From Didymodactylos carnosus (lineage: Eukaryota > Rotifera > Eurotatoria > Philodinida > Philodinidae), in contig CAJNOQ010000033.1 of the NCBI GenBank assembly GCA_905250885.1, positions 32,674 to 96,673 of the forward strand: a DNA stretch of 64,000 nt. Direction: 5' to 3'. The notes under the pieces are model-generated. The model saw only the letters and a program-made list of their open reading frames with translations, did no database searches and had not been told where the DNA came from. The position numbers and the translations under genes are program-made. Below are positions 38,101-53,519 of the stretch, in pieces; the first letter of the stretch is position 1, and every line of letters begins with the position of its first letter.

Positions 38101-41100
38101 TATCACATATATACATAGAAGGAAAAAAATGCAAGAATATAATCGCGAAGGAGGCTACGTCATCACATCTGTTTCTCTATATGCATAGTATAGAATAGAT
38201 CTGAAAAAAAAAGAAATTCTGATTATAGACCCTATAGACTACATCTTTGACTGTGTGTAACGGCAAAAAGGATTTTTTCTTTAATGTAAGTAGACACGTC
38301 GTTACACGATTATTCTTTTTTTTTCTATTCTGTTGAAATAACAATCTCCTTTTTCTTGAGATAGAAAACATTTTCAATATAAAAAAAGTGACCAGAACTG
38401 TGCTTCCTATTGTGGATAAAAGTGCCTGTAATTAGAAAGCGACTAAAGAATATAACTTCACTCATTTTCAGTATACGTGAGTGAATTAGGGATCTTTAAA
38501 ATTTACTTTAAATTCATTACAAAGGTTACGATTTCTTTTTCTTCTTTAAACTGTGTGATATAGCACTAGCACCATCTCAATAACTATAACTGATAGAAGT
38601 GCTGATAGATGCTTTTTTCTCTTTAGCTGTATCGTTCTTTGTTAAATATACCAGGTCTTTGAAAGAGACATTTTTCGATTCAGAAAGACAAAAAAAAAAC
38701 ATCTTATTGCCTCTTTTCTTTCTATTTGAAAAAGTGTCAATAAGGCTTTTTTTAATCTAGTTGATGAATAACATAATAATTACTATAATAATATGATTGA
38801 AATTAAAAATAAAATACGATAAAAGAAAATAGGCGTATATAGAATGAGTAAAAACATGGAATGAACCCTTTAAGTGTGTCAAAGGACAAAATTGTTGGCC
38901 TGTGAGTTGTTTTCAAAACGTATCAAAAGCTTTTTCATCTTATCTATTCTAATACATAGACCGTTCGACTGATATGTTATTATCCTAATTGATTAAACAT
39001 GAGAAGCTCACAAAATTGAATTCGAGTTTTGTCATCAAACGTGAGCTTTTAGTCTTTTCTCATTGAAATACTGGACGAAAGAGAATCGGACTTGTTTATT
39101 AACTAGTGAAGCAGTAGTCGTTTGATGATCAACATCCACAATAGAACTGTGCGGAGTATCTAGTCCGATTTTGTATTTATCCTTTAATTGAACTAAAAAT
39201 TTGTGTAAAAAAATCCATTTAAAATTCTAATATATTCTCTGATTTCGATCATAATTTATAACGTTCATCATATTCAGGATAACAGCATAGACAAAGAGAG
39301 AAGATGATTAATTACCATTTGTTATGTCTATACACATCTATATTTTAAACAGACATATAAGACCATCCGAAAATATTCCGAGATTGATGAATAGCTAGGC
39401 GATCAATTTTGAAAATTCTTAATGGTTATGTTCAAGTCAGTTTTCAGAAAATTTTATCATTCAGCTGCTCTTAACCTTCATATTTTTACATCTGCGATGT
39501 TCATCTAGTTTCTGGAATCCGTACACACCCCATGTAGAAATAAAAAGATTAAAAAGTAAAAGAAATTCACCTTACATCACTAACATTCATAAGTTCAGTC
39601 TATTTTAAGTCGTGAATCAGTCAAATGTTTTGAATCCATAGAGGTTAGAATCTCACTCACACTCATGTGAAACACGCTAACTTAATGATTTTTTTTGTTT
39701 TGTTACTAAATATCATGAGTTTGTTCTATGTCTAATTTGATTTAGTCAGACAGAATTGTTCAAATATAATAGGTATGTGTGTGTGTGTGTATGTGTGACT
39801 GTGACTGTATATACCGAGATAAGAAAAGGTCTTTTATGTCACAGACATAGATCCACACAAATACAAACGGATGTAACGATCAAAAAAATAATTGTGTTCC
39901 ATTCCGTATAGTCTGCTTTTATGTGTATATATATTAAACATATTTATTTCACGCAGCAAGATGTTGTTGTGAAAAAAATTTAAGCGATCTTGAGTATCGC
40001 GTTGTTATCCGATTGATGAAGCATTCATATGTGTGACTATGTGTGTTGTTTTTTTCTGTTCTATTTTGTTACAAGCACCTTTCTTCGCTCATAAACAAAA
40101 CGAGTCTTTGACATTTTTACTACAGTTTTATTTTATCTCTCGTTTTTTTTTTTCTATATTTTTATTTTTATTTTGTTGTGCTCTCGTGTTTCTTCAGTTT
40201 CCGTTCTTTATGTTCTCAAAATCATATACAAATTTTTCATCAGCGAGTGCCCGAACGAACGAAAAAAATTTTTTTTTCTGTTTTTTTTCATGGGAGATAT
40301 GGCCGCGGATCGTAATCTCCTCTATATCCATCCATTCATCTCGTTCCATCTCTTCCACGAGTATATATATGAAAAACGACGAAGAATACGTTTCTCTTTT
40401 TTTCCGTTTCTTCTCTTGCCTATATGTGTATGTGTTTTGTGGGCTAGGTAAAGCGGGTAGCCGACCGAGAAAAAAAGAAGAAAAAAATCAGATTTGAATA
40501 GAAAAGAATTGCGAGCACAAAATGTGCTATTCATTTGTAAGCGAACGAGCTGTTTTACTAGATGTAAAGAATGGCCATGTATGTATACTGCACAAATACA
40601 CACACCGAACTATGTATTCTAATACTCATATACACATACACACACAATTAGCGAGTGTCCTGTTCTTCATTTGTGTAGTTTATGTGTATAAATTTAGAAA
40701 AAACTCTCTCTTTATATATATATATATATATATATTATGAGAAAAAGAGTAAAAAATAATGAAGAAACGCATTTATACTATTCAAGATTTGTTTTAGTTT
40801 ATATTCGGTATAATAGTAATAATAACAATAAGAATAATGATGATGATAAGAAAACAAATAATCGATTTTATATAGACAAGTTTCTAGTGCGCGCTGTAAA
40901 AAATCTGCTATTGTTAATAACATTGACCTACTGAAAATCTTTGTCACCTCTATAGTTTATAGTACAGAATGAAAAATATAGAGTTATTTTTATCTATAAG
41001 ATCAAAATGTATAGTTCTTCTCTATACTAAATAGTTGTTTACTTCTGGAATAGACTCATTTAACTAATTAAGAAAAGCTTTCACAACTCTTTTGTGATAA

Positions 41101-44100
41101 AAGCATAACTCTAACGCTAATTTTTCTGTCTATTTTATTGTGTGTATCACTTGCGAATGTTAGTATGTAGTGTAGTTATACATAATTGAAAATCCCTGCG
41201 ATAACTAGTTTGCTTTTTCATTAGAAATCTTCAATTCGTTCATTTTTCAAGAACTGCCAAGGGTCTTTTCAGCACGAGTAAAGGAAGAAGAACGCTAATG
41301 GAGACTGAAAATAAATGTTAAAAAAAGTATAAAAACTGAGTAAAGTTAATTTTTAATAGTTTTTTTACGAAACTCTATCCAAATCACTGTCATAAGAAAG
41401 TTCCTCATGATAAAAAACGAGTGAAAGCAAAAGTCTGGATATTTCTTTTCAATTGAAGCTCACAATGCGTTGCTCTTCAATATTTTTTTGGCTTATATGA
41501 GCGACGATTTTAACAATTATTTTTTAGATCTATTTTCTTCCGTAGACAACATTAGGTTTACCTGAAAGTTATAAAATATTGAATATTAAGTTTTTTCAGG
41601 CATTAAAAAGTGTTAGTGGCTCATCAGGTGCAAACAAGTGTGGGTCTTTCCTTCGCGGATATGAAATATTTATATTTATCATTTCACTGGTTTTTGATTG
41701 TGAAGAACTTCGGGCAAGGTTTTCTCACGTCTTTAACAAAGATGAAAATATGCTCTAATGCCTACTTTTTTTTATACTTTGTTTTGTAGTTTAGTATAGA
41801 ATGAGAAGTACTATTGGAAAAAATTCTGAAAATGATTTTTAATCTAAGTTGTGAGAACGTCATATTCTATTTCACAACTAAGATTTTCAAACTTTTCTTT
41901 TTTTTAACATGTTCTGTACAATGCGATTTTATTACTAAAAGTCTTTATAATATCATCGGGTTGCCAAGCTTTTAAGAGATATCGTGAACGTTTATTTCCA
42001 GTTTTATTACGTTTTACATGAATGTCATGTCACTTCCAGATAGCAAATAAAATATAAATGCCAACTTATCTGTGACTAATACAGAACTTTCGTAGAAGAA
42101 TGAATAAATTGTTTTTTTATATGAATTCTTATAGACTTTATCATTCACTTTTCTTTAATTATTTCTTTATTAGAAGTAATTAAAACAGACTAATTTAACA
42201 ACATCTTTAAGTAGCATATTTAGCAGGATACAAATGAGAAAGTTTACGTGTAAGATTAGAATGTTGTGTACTCATAGTGATCTGATACTGAAGTCTTTTC
42301 ACTCTATCTCCTTATGTATATTTGCTTAACCAATTTCTAATTTTCTCCTGTGTTTCGAAGTAAATAAAATTTTCTTTTATTTTCTGAGTGTGTCATGTTG
42401 CTTTAAAGCGGCACTGTGGTATTAGCAAATTATTTTCTTTTTCACAAGTATGTTTGAAATTAGCAAATTTAACTATTGATGTGTTTATTTTTACCATATT
42501 TCTGTATGTATTTGTACAGATGAATCTAGAGTGTGGATGTAAATAGAAAATAAAACGAAATATTTGTATGACAATTGAGTAAATATGAAAATTCCATATT
42601 AAATTTATTTTATAGTAATGAATATTAGTTAGATCCTTTTTTAACAAGTTTTTTGGGAGAAAATACGTTTTCAAAGATTAAAAATTGAATTTTATGTCAC
42701 ATTCTATAGTCTCTTATTAGAACAAAATAAAGACTAAAAACATCTGATGTTAATTGTTACAGCACTAGAAGAATAGAAGTCAATTTTCTTGTTACACTTA
42801 ATTTTGTTCATCAATGTGGGTTTTAAAGTATATAGAATACTAGTAATAAAGTTTTCTTTAGCACGTATATACACATACACCACATTTTCTAATGACATTA
42901 TATATATTCTTCTCTTCTATATACAATCTCTAAACGTATTGCGTCCATCAATGACTTTTTTTTTTCAAGTTCTCTTGAATTTTTAATAGCCAAAATATAC
43001 AAAGAAAAACCATATGCCATAAAGTTGAGTGAATATTAGATTTTTCCTTTTTCTTCTATAATTAAAGGCAAATTTAACATTTTCTAATAAACATACTGAA
43101 TAGTTCTTTCAAGGTACATATATCTGTATATATACAGAGAGAGATAGTTCTTTCAACTCAAACTATCTTGATTAAGGTTACTATGTACTATTGGGTATCA
43201 GTGTGGTATAACTCTTGCATGTTTCTGTATTAATCTACATGTGTTTACATCATTGTGCGAAGCAATTCTTTCCTTGACGATTTTTTTGAAATATAAGCAC
43301 CTGTCTGAGTGTAAAACCGTCATAAAATTTTTATTTGTGTCTCATAAAGTATATCAAAGGATATAGTAGTGATAGAAAAGTGTACATCAGTGTATCTATT
43401 TTAGGCTGTAAGAAAAATAGGTCTTTTTTTTATTATTTTAATGAAGATAAAATAGAATGTGAATTCTAAAACGTTAATGCCCCAAAGGTTAGGGTTTCTT
43501 TCATTAGGTAAGAAACATTTTTCTGATTATTCAGTCCTATTGCCGTTGAAAACAGTCGTTTTAATTTTATTCTATTGGAATTAACACAACAACTAATTTT
43601 TCTAACTAATTAGTAAATATAATCGACGAATTTTCATCAGGCATGTTATTGACTTATATACATACATATAATGCGTGCATAAAATCGATTAAGTATGAAT
43701 ACAGACAGCGAGTAAATTCTGTAAGCTGACTTTTTGGAAATCTTATTTCCACATCGGTTTATGTGTATATGTGTATATGTTTGAGTCGACTGAATAAAAC
43801 GAAATGTCTACAAGATGTTGACGAATCTGAAAACGGTTTTGTCAACTCATTCTTAGTTACTCTTCAATGGACTCTGAAAGTCAAATTTTACTTAATCTAA
43901 AACAATTATATATTCTCTGAGAATCACAAAATACTACACTACAAAGAGTAAAAATGGGTGAGCTAATCAATGGTCACTTGTAAAATTACTGTTATTGGTT
44001 TTTTATTATTATTTTATGTGCAAAATGCAAATACTGTCTCAGTATTTTTAAGTTTTATTAATGTTTTAACTTTAAGTTTGTTAGTGTTTTAACTTTCTCG

Positions 44101-47100
44101 GATTTTCGTTTCAATACGTCGATAATCTTGTTTTTGCGCAGCATATTTTGTCTCTAATTATTCAGCCTATTAAATGATGTTTATTCACGTATGTTAGATC
44201 TGTAAAACTGCTTGTGTTTTCTTAGTAACACATACTTGTATTTAAAAGTAGTAGCGCAGTTCTCGTTTGGGTGACGCTCTAAGTTTTCTTTACAGTTGGA
44301 TTGAATCATCTCTATTTTCTAGTTCATTTATTCTCAATTGTTTTTTTTTTCTCACTTTCAGTCGTGACTCATTCTATAAACTGTAAACTTTTTTCTGAAC
44401 GAAGAAGCAATAAACCAGTGAAGTATCATCATAAGGTTAGATTTGAGCTTTTAGTTAATATTTTCAGTGATGACAATGACTATGATTCTTATCAGTGTTA
44501 TTGACAGTGCTATTATGGATGCAGATGAATGAGTTTTAGATGATGAACATGTTTCAGATGTTTTTGGAGCTTACTGTAGTTGTCTTTGAACTTCTTTTCT
44601 TTTTTGGACTTTAACCTTTTCGATGTCATTAATCATTCTGTTTCTTGAATGTTACTACAATAAGATGCTAGATGAAATGAATTAATAGTTGTACACTATG
44701 ATCGACTGATATCGACATTCATCAACTGACTTATTATTCACCGGTTTACAGTGAGAACCATCAAATAATAACATATCTCCTTGATTCTTTTTACACTAAA
44801 AACTTAAGTGAAAGTTGCCATTTAAAATGTTGAGGTGTGGTGGCGATGAGATAACAACGAGTGACAACATTGACATTCAATCTTAAGAGGTAAAGAGTGC
44901 TGTTGTTATTAATGTATCACTGTACTTGAAACAATCAAAATGTTGGAATATTTAGAATGTTTAATAAATTTTTTGTTCTATAAATTTTATTTATTTGGAA
45001 ATATTGATTACCTTCCGCTTATAAGGTGTTCAATTACGCGAAAAAATATCAAATATAGAAGGAGTGTTCAAAGTGTTTTTCGTCGTATACTGTGGATTCG
45101 ATTTTTTTTAACCACTCATATGAATATTTGTGGCAAACAGTTGCATAAGGCGTAGCAGTAAATAAAATTGTAAGAGAAGACAGAGTACGATGTGTATGTG
45201 TAGAATTTTCCACATGTGATCTTTTTCCTTTCGGTCAATAATATCCAATAAAATTTTGCATTTGAATTAGAAAAGAGCGATTGATTTTCCTATCACTTCA
45301 TCTGAATTAATCGAACAGAACAATCCAGGTCTTATTTCTTATCATTTTAATATAGACTATACATTTGATTTTTTTACCATATTCTACGTACAACTAGACA
45401 TGTGAATCTAAAAATATTTAGATATCCTTATATTATTTTATCTTCTATGACCTTTAGTAACCGAGTACATGTTTTTCAGCTGCATAACATCAATAGATAG
45501 AATAAAAAAAGTTATGAAGGATGGCCTTGTCTTTCTAATTCTTTCGAGACACCTTATAAATAGTGATGAAAAATAAAATGGTGTTTCTTTTCTATATATG
45601 ACGCTGATGAGTGCATCATTGCTCTTCTCTTTTTCTTGTTTTGTTGTTATCAAGAAAAATACTATCATCTAGTAGCATCATTGTAGAATGTAACGTGTAT
45701 GTACATAATTTTTTTCTTTTCTGTGATCAACCTATTAGGATGTATGACGTGGCAAAGAAGATATTTTTCAATGGTTTTTCGATTTTTTTTTTTTTCTTCT
45801 TTTACACCATTATTTACTGTTTATTTCAGAGTCTAAAATATACAGAACATAGGCACTTCCATTTTATCTATTCTAAATGAGACTATATGATTAATCATTT
45901 ATAAATAATAAATTTATTTCAGCGAATATATATTTTTACATTATTTTGCAGAATTTTGTTCTTCCTTCGGTAACTTTCCTTTCAGCTCGATGAACATCAA
46001 TCTATATAATATGGTAGATAGAATCAAGTTATTTTTAATATGTCATTCTTAATCGATCAAGAGAGTTAGAAAACATTTTGTACAACCTGTATTAACATCC
46101 GTATAAAATGTTTTCTGAAAGTCAATATTCTAGTTTTTCAAACATGTGTTGTTATTGCCACGCTGAACTAACATCATCTAGTTTATGTATCAAACAAATA
46201 TTCTAATTATCTTCCCACTTTTGTGTTCGTCAAAAACATTTTCTTATATTTTCCAACAGTTTTTCTATATTTAGAACTGTCGTGTACGATCATACACATA
46301 GTTTGAGTGGTGCTATTTTAAGTATTCATAATTCAAGTCATTTTAATCCGATTAGTTGGATCGACTTCATAGACATTAAGTATTTTTGTATGATGCTCCA
46401 TCTGTGATAAAACACATGCAAAAAAAGACACTGAAACAAAATTGCACGTCGTAAAATGCAACACATGATGATAGATAATCATTGTCCTTGAGAGAAAGCA
46501 AATAAAATCAGGATCGTACATCTAGATTATAATAATAGCAACTATCTTTATCTTTTTAATAACACAGTTACTTAACAATATCAATTACACTTGAAATAAT
46601 CATAATTTATAAAAGTAAAGTTTATGCGCGTGTCTTATTCATAATATACACTACATGAGTCATCACTGACGTTGCGTGACAAAGAATTTCTTTTTCTTTT
46701 TTCCATATATTTTGTTTTATACTTAAGGAAAGGGGAAGAATATATTTACATGTTAGCCACGGCGCAGCCAACAACGTGATGAATAACAATAGAGACAAAA
46801 CAAAATATAACAGAAACGATTGATGAAAAAAAAAAGATCGGACGATTTATGTGTGTATGTATTTAGTCAAATTCTCTCTCTCTCTCTTTATCGAATACAC
46901 ATAATACGCTCATTCATCTCAAAATGACGCGTCCGATTATTGACAACTAATTCTTAATAAACACAGTCCTTTCTCATACTGACGACTAGTCCTTTCTGTG
47001 CATTCCATCTGATAGTTTTTTTCTGTTTGTAATAAATTTTTAGTGGCGCCTAAGCTATTTATATAATTAATTTTTTAAAAATTTAGTTTTATTCATGTCG

Positions 47101-47337
47101 TAATCTAAATGTGAATGGGTAGAGCAGTTATAATTTTGATTTATTTTTGATTTAAAATAAAGGAAGAGATTAATGATGACAAAGTTAAGGACATACTTTC
47201 GATAGTTTGACGATAAAAAGTATGACAATGTTCTGTTCTCTCTGTCCAGTTGTATGATTTTCTGAATGCTTTATTTTTTTTTGTCTGAAATACAATTAAT
47301 ATACTATTGGAGCCTCCTTTTAGATTCTTATCTGGCG
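35110..47337. other. 12-kb gene-poor region
   Basis: No coding exon I can recognise in over 12 kb, in contrast with the dense genes elsewhere. Open frames are short, low-complexity and lack consistent splice borders. Visible items are a C run (36489-36498), a hAT-like end CAGGGTTGCCAAC at 36614 without a partner end, a GTAGCAGTAGGAGTAGG-type repeat near 37260-37370, GT and TA microsatellites (39775-39792, 40716-40736), and a possible but weak exon at 44363-44430. It could hold regulatory DNA for EPC or old, unrecognisable repeats. Confidence 0.5.
40716..40736. repeat. (TA)n microsatellite
   Basis: About ten TA units in the gene-poor region. Confidence 0.85.
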
Positions 47338-50300
47338 ATGAGTCGTCCAGTATTTCGTACAAGAAACTTAGATCCTAGTAAACGTATACGTGTGATAATT
47401 GATCAACATGATAATAATAATAACGATTTACAACATTTACAAACACCAGCTTCTTCTATTCAACGGTGTGTTCCACAAATGCCATTTGTATCTGGTATGG
47501 AAAGAGAGGAAGAAGCGGTAAGTTTTCTAATAGCATACCCAATATCCATTCTTAAAATCTTTATTATATGCCTTAATAATTCGATGACAAAAAAAAGTCC
47601 CGTTGTTTTTTTTTATATCGCTAAAACTCTGTATACATTTGATAAGGATAAAAAAAGAATTTCTATTATATATTTTTTTGTTATTGCATGGGAGATTTAA
47701 TGCATTGGCATACACACATATTTCACAACAAATGGGAAAAAATAGATTTTTATTTTTTTTTCAACGAGAAATAAGGCGATTTTGTTCTCGAATGAAATAT
47801 TCAGTTCTTTCTTTACTGAGATTCTTGTCTTCGTTAAATACAATCAATCTGTATTCAATACTGAATCAATGGAAAATAAATGTTGCTCAATGCCCTCACA
47901 ATCAGGCGTCGAAAGAAAAGAACAAAGTTTATATTTACGAAATGACTAATAATAGAACGAAAAACAATAGAGAAAAAACTTAATTTACGTAGTAAAGTAA
48001 TTTCGTAATTTTGATATTCTGCATGATTTCTCATATGTGAAATATATACAATTCCAGGATAAAAAAAAAAATAATTAGATAGTATCATCGTTTTGGAATA
48101 TCGGAAAAAATCTGTGATTAGCTTTACTGCAAAACTTATCTTAAAACTTGCTTAGAGGTTTAAGTTTTAGAGAACATAAGGATAAAGTTTCGAAGTGAAT
48201 TCACGATTATTAAAACGAATTTTTGATATATATTTGATATTTTTATTATGCCAAAAGATATACTATGTTGAACATACATTGAACATATCTGAAAAATGAT
48301 TGAACTAATTTTCTTCATTTTGTCTTTTTAAAGGAATATCATTTACAGAATGCTCTCGATGCACAACAACGTTTGGGATCAGCGAAAATTCGTGCTGTTC
48401 CAACACCAGACTTATATGAAGATCCAAATAGTGCATCCATTTATCCTCCTATTGTACAATTACCTAAACAACTCATACGAATACAGCGTAAGTATTTTGT
48501 TTGATTTTTGTCGATTCCTTTTGTTTAATGTGTTGTAAATTATATGTTTGAATTTTATTTGTTTTAGCTTTACAATTTGAATCGGATTATCCTGAGTATG
48601 ATATGGATACAAATGATACGGAATGGTTTGAAAAATGGAACAACTGTTTGGGTTTAACACATTTACAATATGAAGAAATCATTGATAAATTAGAAAACTC
48701 TAGTGGAAGAACAGTATTATCATATGAAGATGCGAAAACATTAATCAAAGAAGATGAAGATTTGTTGAAAAATGTTTACGAATTTTGGTTGGAAAGAAGA
48801 AATACAACGGTACACAAATTTTTATTAAAAAATAAGAACACAATATTTACTATTCGTTTTTTTATTCTAATTTATCAGGGTAAACGATTAAAACCGAGAC
48901 TATTAACTGAACGTGATATCAAAGAAGAAAAAGGAAAACATCATCCATATGTAGCGTTTCGACGTCGTATTGAAAAAATGACAACTAGAAAGGTATGTAA
49001 ATGACTTTAGTTTTATGTCGTATTATCTCTCTTAGGTGGTATGTAAGTTTGATAGATGTGATATGGGGATTGTTGGTAGAAAAAGTTATAGACTGCAGAC
49101 TAGTTCGATTAATTATTGAAATAGATTTTGCCTTATCTGTAATGGAGCTAGATGTACAAATGTTTCACTTCATTTTAGAATCGTAAGAATGATGAGCAAG
49201 CATACATGTCTATGCTTAAACTACGTTCAAGTTTTCAAGCTATTGTGTAAGTATAAGATACAAAGTATTATTCAATAATATGTTTGTATGTATGTATCTT
49301 ATCTAGAAAACTAACGAATATGATCAAAGTTCGTGAATCCATTAAACAACAATTATTAGAATGTTCATTGCAGATATTTCAAACACGGTATGAGACAAAC
49401 ACCAATAATAATATTAAATAAATTTATTTTTCTACTGATTTTTCTTGAAATTTTAGCTGTGAATCATCAGAATCCGACGACTATATGCTAAATAATGGTC
49501 ATATAGATATAATTAAATCGTTAACAAAATCAAACTTGAACAGTATTTTTAATAATAATAATAATAATAACGTACTAACTATATCTAGCTTAAATAAAAA
49601 CTCTTCAACGTTAGCTACGCTTTTATCAACACCACCACCTTCAACCAATTCGCTTCTCTATCAAACACAAACATCATCAAACGAGATAAATAATGATGAT
49701 GCACTCGAACCAAAAGTGAAACGTATGAAAGTATCACAATCTTCATTAATGTCAGCATCAGCTACAATGAAACATTTAATATCTTCGGCAACAATGCAAC
49801 AACAACAACAACAAAATTCATCAAATTTATCTAAACCATCATCGGCTTCCTCATATAGTAAAAGGGTGTACGCAAGAATGAATATCAACAATGTAAGCCA
49901 CTTTATTTTCTTCAAATGTTTTTTGACGTTAAATATATTTATCCTTTTGTTTTTTAGTCAGGAAAATTAGTTTCACTTCCACCAATTCCTGCACAAAATT
50001 CTGTCACAGCAAATTCATTATTATTAGAACGTTTATCTCCGAGTGCAAATACGGCTACTGCTGCTGTTGTTATTTCATCTAAACAACAAACAGCAAAACG
50101 AAGACAAAAACAACAACAATGCCAAAATACTTTTGGTACTGCGAACAATCTCTTAAATAAAAAAAATAGAACTCATTTACAATCTCCGTTTTTACTAACA
50201 CCATTTTCAAATGATAATAATATCACACAGACAGATAATACCGCTGGCGGTTATCTGTCTTCTCTAAAACCTTCATCTTTATCATCCATATTGCTGGCAG

Positions 50301-52739
50301 CAACATACAATGCAAGACCAAATGAGGTAGATAAAGCGATATGGAATTGCATATTTAATAAAAAGAACGAAAACGTCTTTAATTCTATCATACAGGATAT
50401 TGGTCAGTCGAACATTTATTCAAATGATTCATCTCCAAAAACACCAACGATGACTAAAAATGAAATAACATCATTATTCGATAGTGCCATCAGAAGAACG
50501 TTATTTTCTGACCACAACGGACGGTTTCAAAATCTAGCGAATCTGCCTGCATTGACAAATGCATTAACTCCAACGGTCAGTAATGAAAATAATAATAGTG
50601 TCGATACATCGAATCCATGGCAGTTTCGTCCAAAGGCTGGATGCAGATATTTAAAAGTAAGTAATTTGCGGTAATAATGTTACACCTTTTGATATAAAAC
50701 GCTTTTGAATTAACCTTTTACTCACAGTAAAATATCGGAGAGAAAAATATTCAATTTTTCAATGTTCATCAACATGAACGGTTGCATGTAGAAAGTGGTC
50801 AGCAATAGAAATAATGTCGAAAATTCTTTTTTGTGCAGTGTTAATGAAACAGTTTGTTGCTGTTTCTGATTATTTGTCATTTGACGTTTATTTGTTTTTT
50901 TAGTCACTTTCAACCGAACAGTTATATACACGTCTCAAGTATCGAACGACAAATGATAAAAAAAGTTCATATTATAATATATGTTGTTCCACTCAAGGAC
51001 AAATTGGCCGTTCTCGGGTTAGAATTGGCCGAGGTGGAAGGTAAAAGTTGTTTTATTACATTGTATTATTTACTTTTACTTTTCTGCACATTGTAGATTA
51101 TTGTACGATCGTCGTTTACCAAAAGAATCTAGTAAATCGATACCTGAGACAAAACAACATTTCGCTGAAAAGTATGTTTGTATTTAATTATCTGCTAATA
51201 TGTTTCAATATTGTATCTCTTCTTAGGCCTATACTTTGGCGTATGTCAGCGAAACCAGATTTAGCGAACGACTATAAATTACACAGTCATTTGACAGTTA
51301 ACGATCATGATTTGGATTTATCTCGAAAACACTTAACGAACAAATCGCGTACAATTATACGAGTTGTTAATGATACATTGACATCGCTCTATTCTGAAAC
51401 CAATGATTCCACTTATTCTGTAATTGATCCCTCTATTTCAACTACAGAAATCTTTTATCCATCGCTTTCTTCAAATGAGTCATTGTTAGACGAAGAGCGA
51501 AAGAAATCATTTATCGAACTTGATCATCCATATTCCTGTACGTCGAAGCGTGTTATACAAGCATTAAAAACATTAAGTTCAACGTCTGCGTCATCGTCAA
51601 CTCATTTTTCTTCTACAACTACGCTTTCTCCATTGGCTTTATCTATCGATACACCTCCAACTCCGCCTCCTACTGATCATGAAAGTGATCGTTCTAAATC
51701 GTTTATTTTACCTCCTGTAACACCAAATACGTACAGTTATCCAACGACTCCTCCTACACTAAATCGTTCGAACGACACACCAACTGATTCGTCAAATACA
51801 AATATAACGAATTCAAAATTATCAACTTTATTAGCATTCGGCAGTAATCCATCACTGTCATCACACTCAGGGTTTAAAGGTGAACTGTCAACTAATAAAA
51901 ATACACGAATATTTTCATCTACGTCGTCTACGATTACGTCTGAAAATATTTCATCATTATCGTCCGCGATGTATACTCCAGTACAACAACAGCAACTACA
52001 AAATACTACATCGTCTTCGAACAATAACAACTTTCCCAATCAAATGCTAACTGCAGCATTATCAAATAAATTAGCAATAGGTAGTTATCCTACTAGGAGA
52101 ACACTTAGCAAAACGTTCCAGTTGTCTTGCTGGATTTAAACCCTCATTTCATTACCACAAGAAACATTGGTTTTTCCAAATGATAGTTTTTTCTCAAAGT
52201 GAACAAATGCGAGAGCATTACGATGGTTGGACTGAATATTTTTTCTACAAAGAACTATGACTAAAAACTAATTACTAACGTTGCATTCTTTTATCTTAGT
52301 GCAACCAAATTTAACATCTTCCGCATGTTCAATTTCACAGGCAGATTCTTCTTTATCTCACACAATTTCTCCATCCATTACAACATCATCACATTTTTTA
52401 CTTCGTGTTCCTGCACCCGGTTTGATAAATAATCAGTACAATAATCCTACAACTAACACATCATCATCAAAATCTTCATTGTTCAACTCAACAGCAAATC
52501 ATCGTAATGTAGTCATTCCATCTGCTGTGAATGAAACGAAAAATGTATTGTTACCCACTCCATTCACACTCTTTCAACATAAAACAACAAATGGTTACAA
52601 TGGTTCCATCACAAGGTATGTAACTCAATATAAACTGATCATGACTCTATAATCAAATTGTTTTTGTTATAGTTTTGTTGCTCCATCAGTTAAATTATCG
52701 CCCATTGATTCGTCGTCGATGATAACTGAAGTTACATGA
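47338..52739 (+). CDS. EPC: Enhancer of Polycomb (EPC1/2 orthologue)
   Basis: Predicted 1140-residue Enhancer of Polycomb, the scaffold of the NuA4/TIP60 histone acetyltransferase module. Exons: 47338-47517, 48334-48487, 48568-48809, 48879-48992, 49179-49246, 49307-49387, 49457-49892, 49958-50656, 50904-51040, 51097-51171, 51227-52080, 52300-52615, 52673-52739, all in phase. The N-terminal EPcA region is clear: MSRPVFRTRNLDPSKRI, CVPQMPFVSGMEREEE, LQFESDYPEYDMD, then HHPYVAFRRRIEKMTTRK and RKNDEQAYMSMLKLR. The C-terminal domain starts FRPKAGCRYLK and goes on to GRSRVRIGRGGRLLYDR. The rest is Ser/Thr/Gln-rich with CAA, TCA and ACA repeats, and it ends in EVT, as vertebrate EPC1 does to my memory. 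The acidic and poly-Asn stretches are longer than in vertebrates. Confidence 0.96.
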
Positions 52740-53519
52740 GTCTTTGTGGTTTATCTGTATGAGCGTGTTTTTTTTATCAATTTTACTCGCGCGCTTGTCC
52801 ACAATACGGCGGCTTTTTACCGTCATCACATATGTATAGTTGTTTCTCTTTACTTTCCGTCTATTCTCGTTGTTTTTTCATTTATCTTAATATCCGGTGA
52901 ATTTTTCTTCTTTTTTGTTGTCGTGTACTTTTTCTGGTAACCAATGTTGTCATTTTTTTTCTGTATAATGTCATCCCTCATGTGTTGATTAAAAAAGAGA
53001 AAAGGAAAATAAGATATAAAAACAACAAAAGAAGCAAGTCTTTATCATCTCAAATCAAAAAGATATCGATTTGACTGATGAAATCTTCACTTTGTTTTGA
53101 TTAATTTTTGTCCTCATCCTCAAATGTTTTATTGTTTCGAGAGTGTTGTGAGACCCCCTATATTTATCTGTACATCTATTCAATATTCGACTATTTCTCA
53201 CTGTGTTTCTTTGTTTGTTGTTTTTTTATCCACATATGTCTGGTTTGTCTATTATCTATAGATGGTATGTTTTCATTTTATTACGTCTCTACTTATTTGT
53301 TTACTTGTTTCCATCTTTCCTCTATTTTGCTCTTCTCTTCTAACTTGAAAAAACCAGAAAAACTAAACGACGTTTGAAAAAAAATAAATATAAGACAACT
53401 AAAAGCAAAGTGATCAACTTCTCATCTACAGCAAAGCTAAAGATTAGGAAAAGTCTGCCAAATTGCAGGCGGCTATATCAAACAAATAGTTTACATGCTC
53501 AACAAATGGTTGGCAAGTA
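52740..53519. other. EPC 3' untranslated region
   Basis: T-rich DNA after the EPC stop codon, with an AATAAA near 53382 followed by A-rich sequence. No coding frame beyond a low-complexity one. Confidence 0.5.

Noticed and set aside
40033-40603. Overlapping frames of 92-154 codons on both strands
   Set aside because: Made of T-rich low-complexity DNA giving Phe/Ser/Leu runs; no domain or codon bias like the real genes.
44363-44430. Possible exon after a TTTTCTCACTTTCAG acceptor
   Set aside because: The downstream donor is poor (GTTAGA), the peptide is unrecognised, and no neighbouring exon fits its phase.
51737-52039. 100-codon minus-strand frame
   Set aside because: It is the shadow of the Ser/Thr-rich coding exon of EPC on the plus strand.
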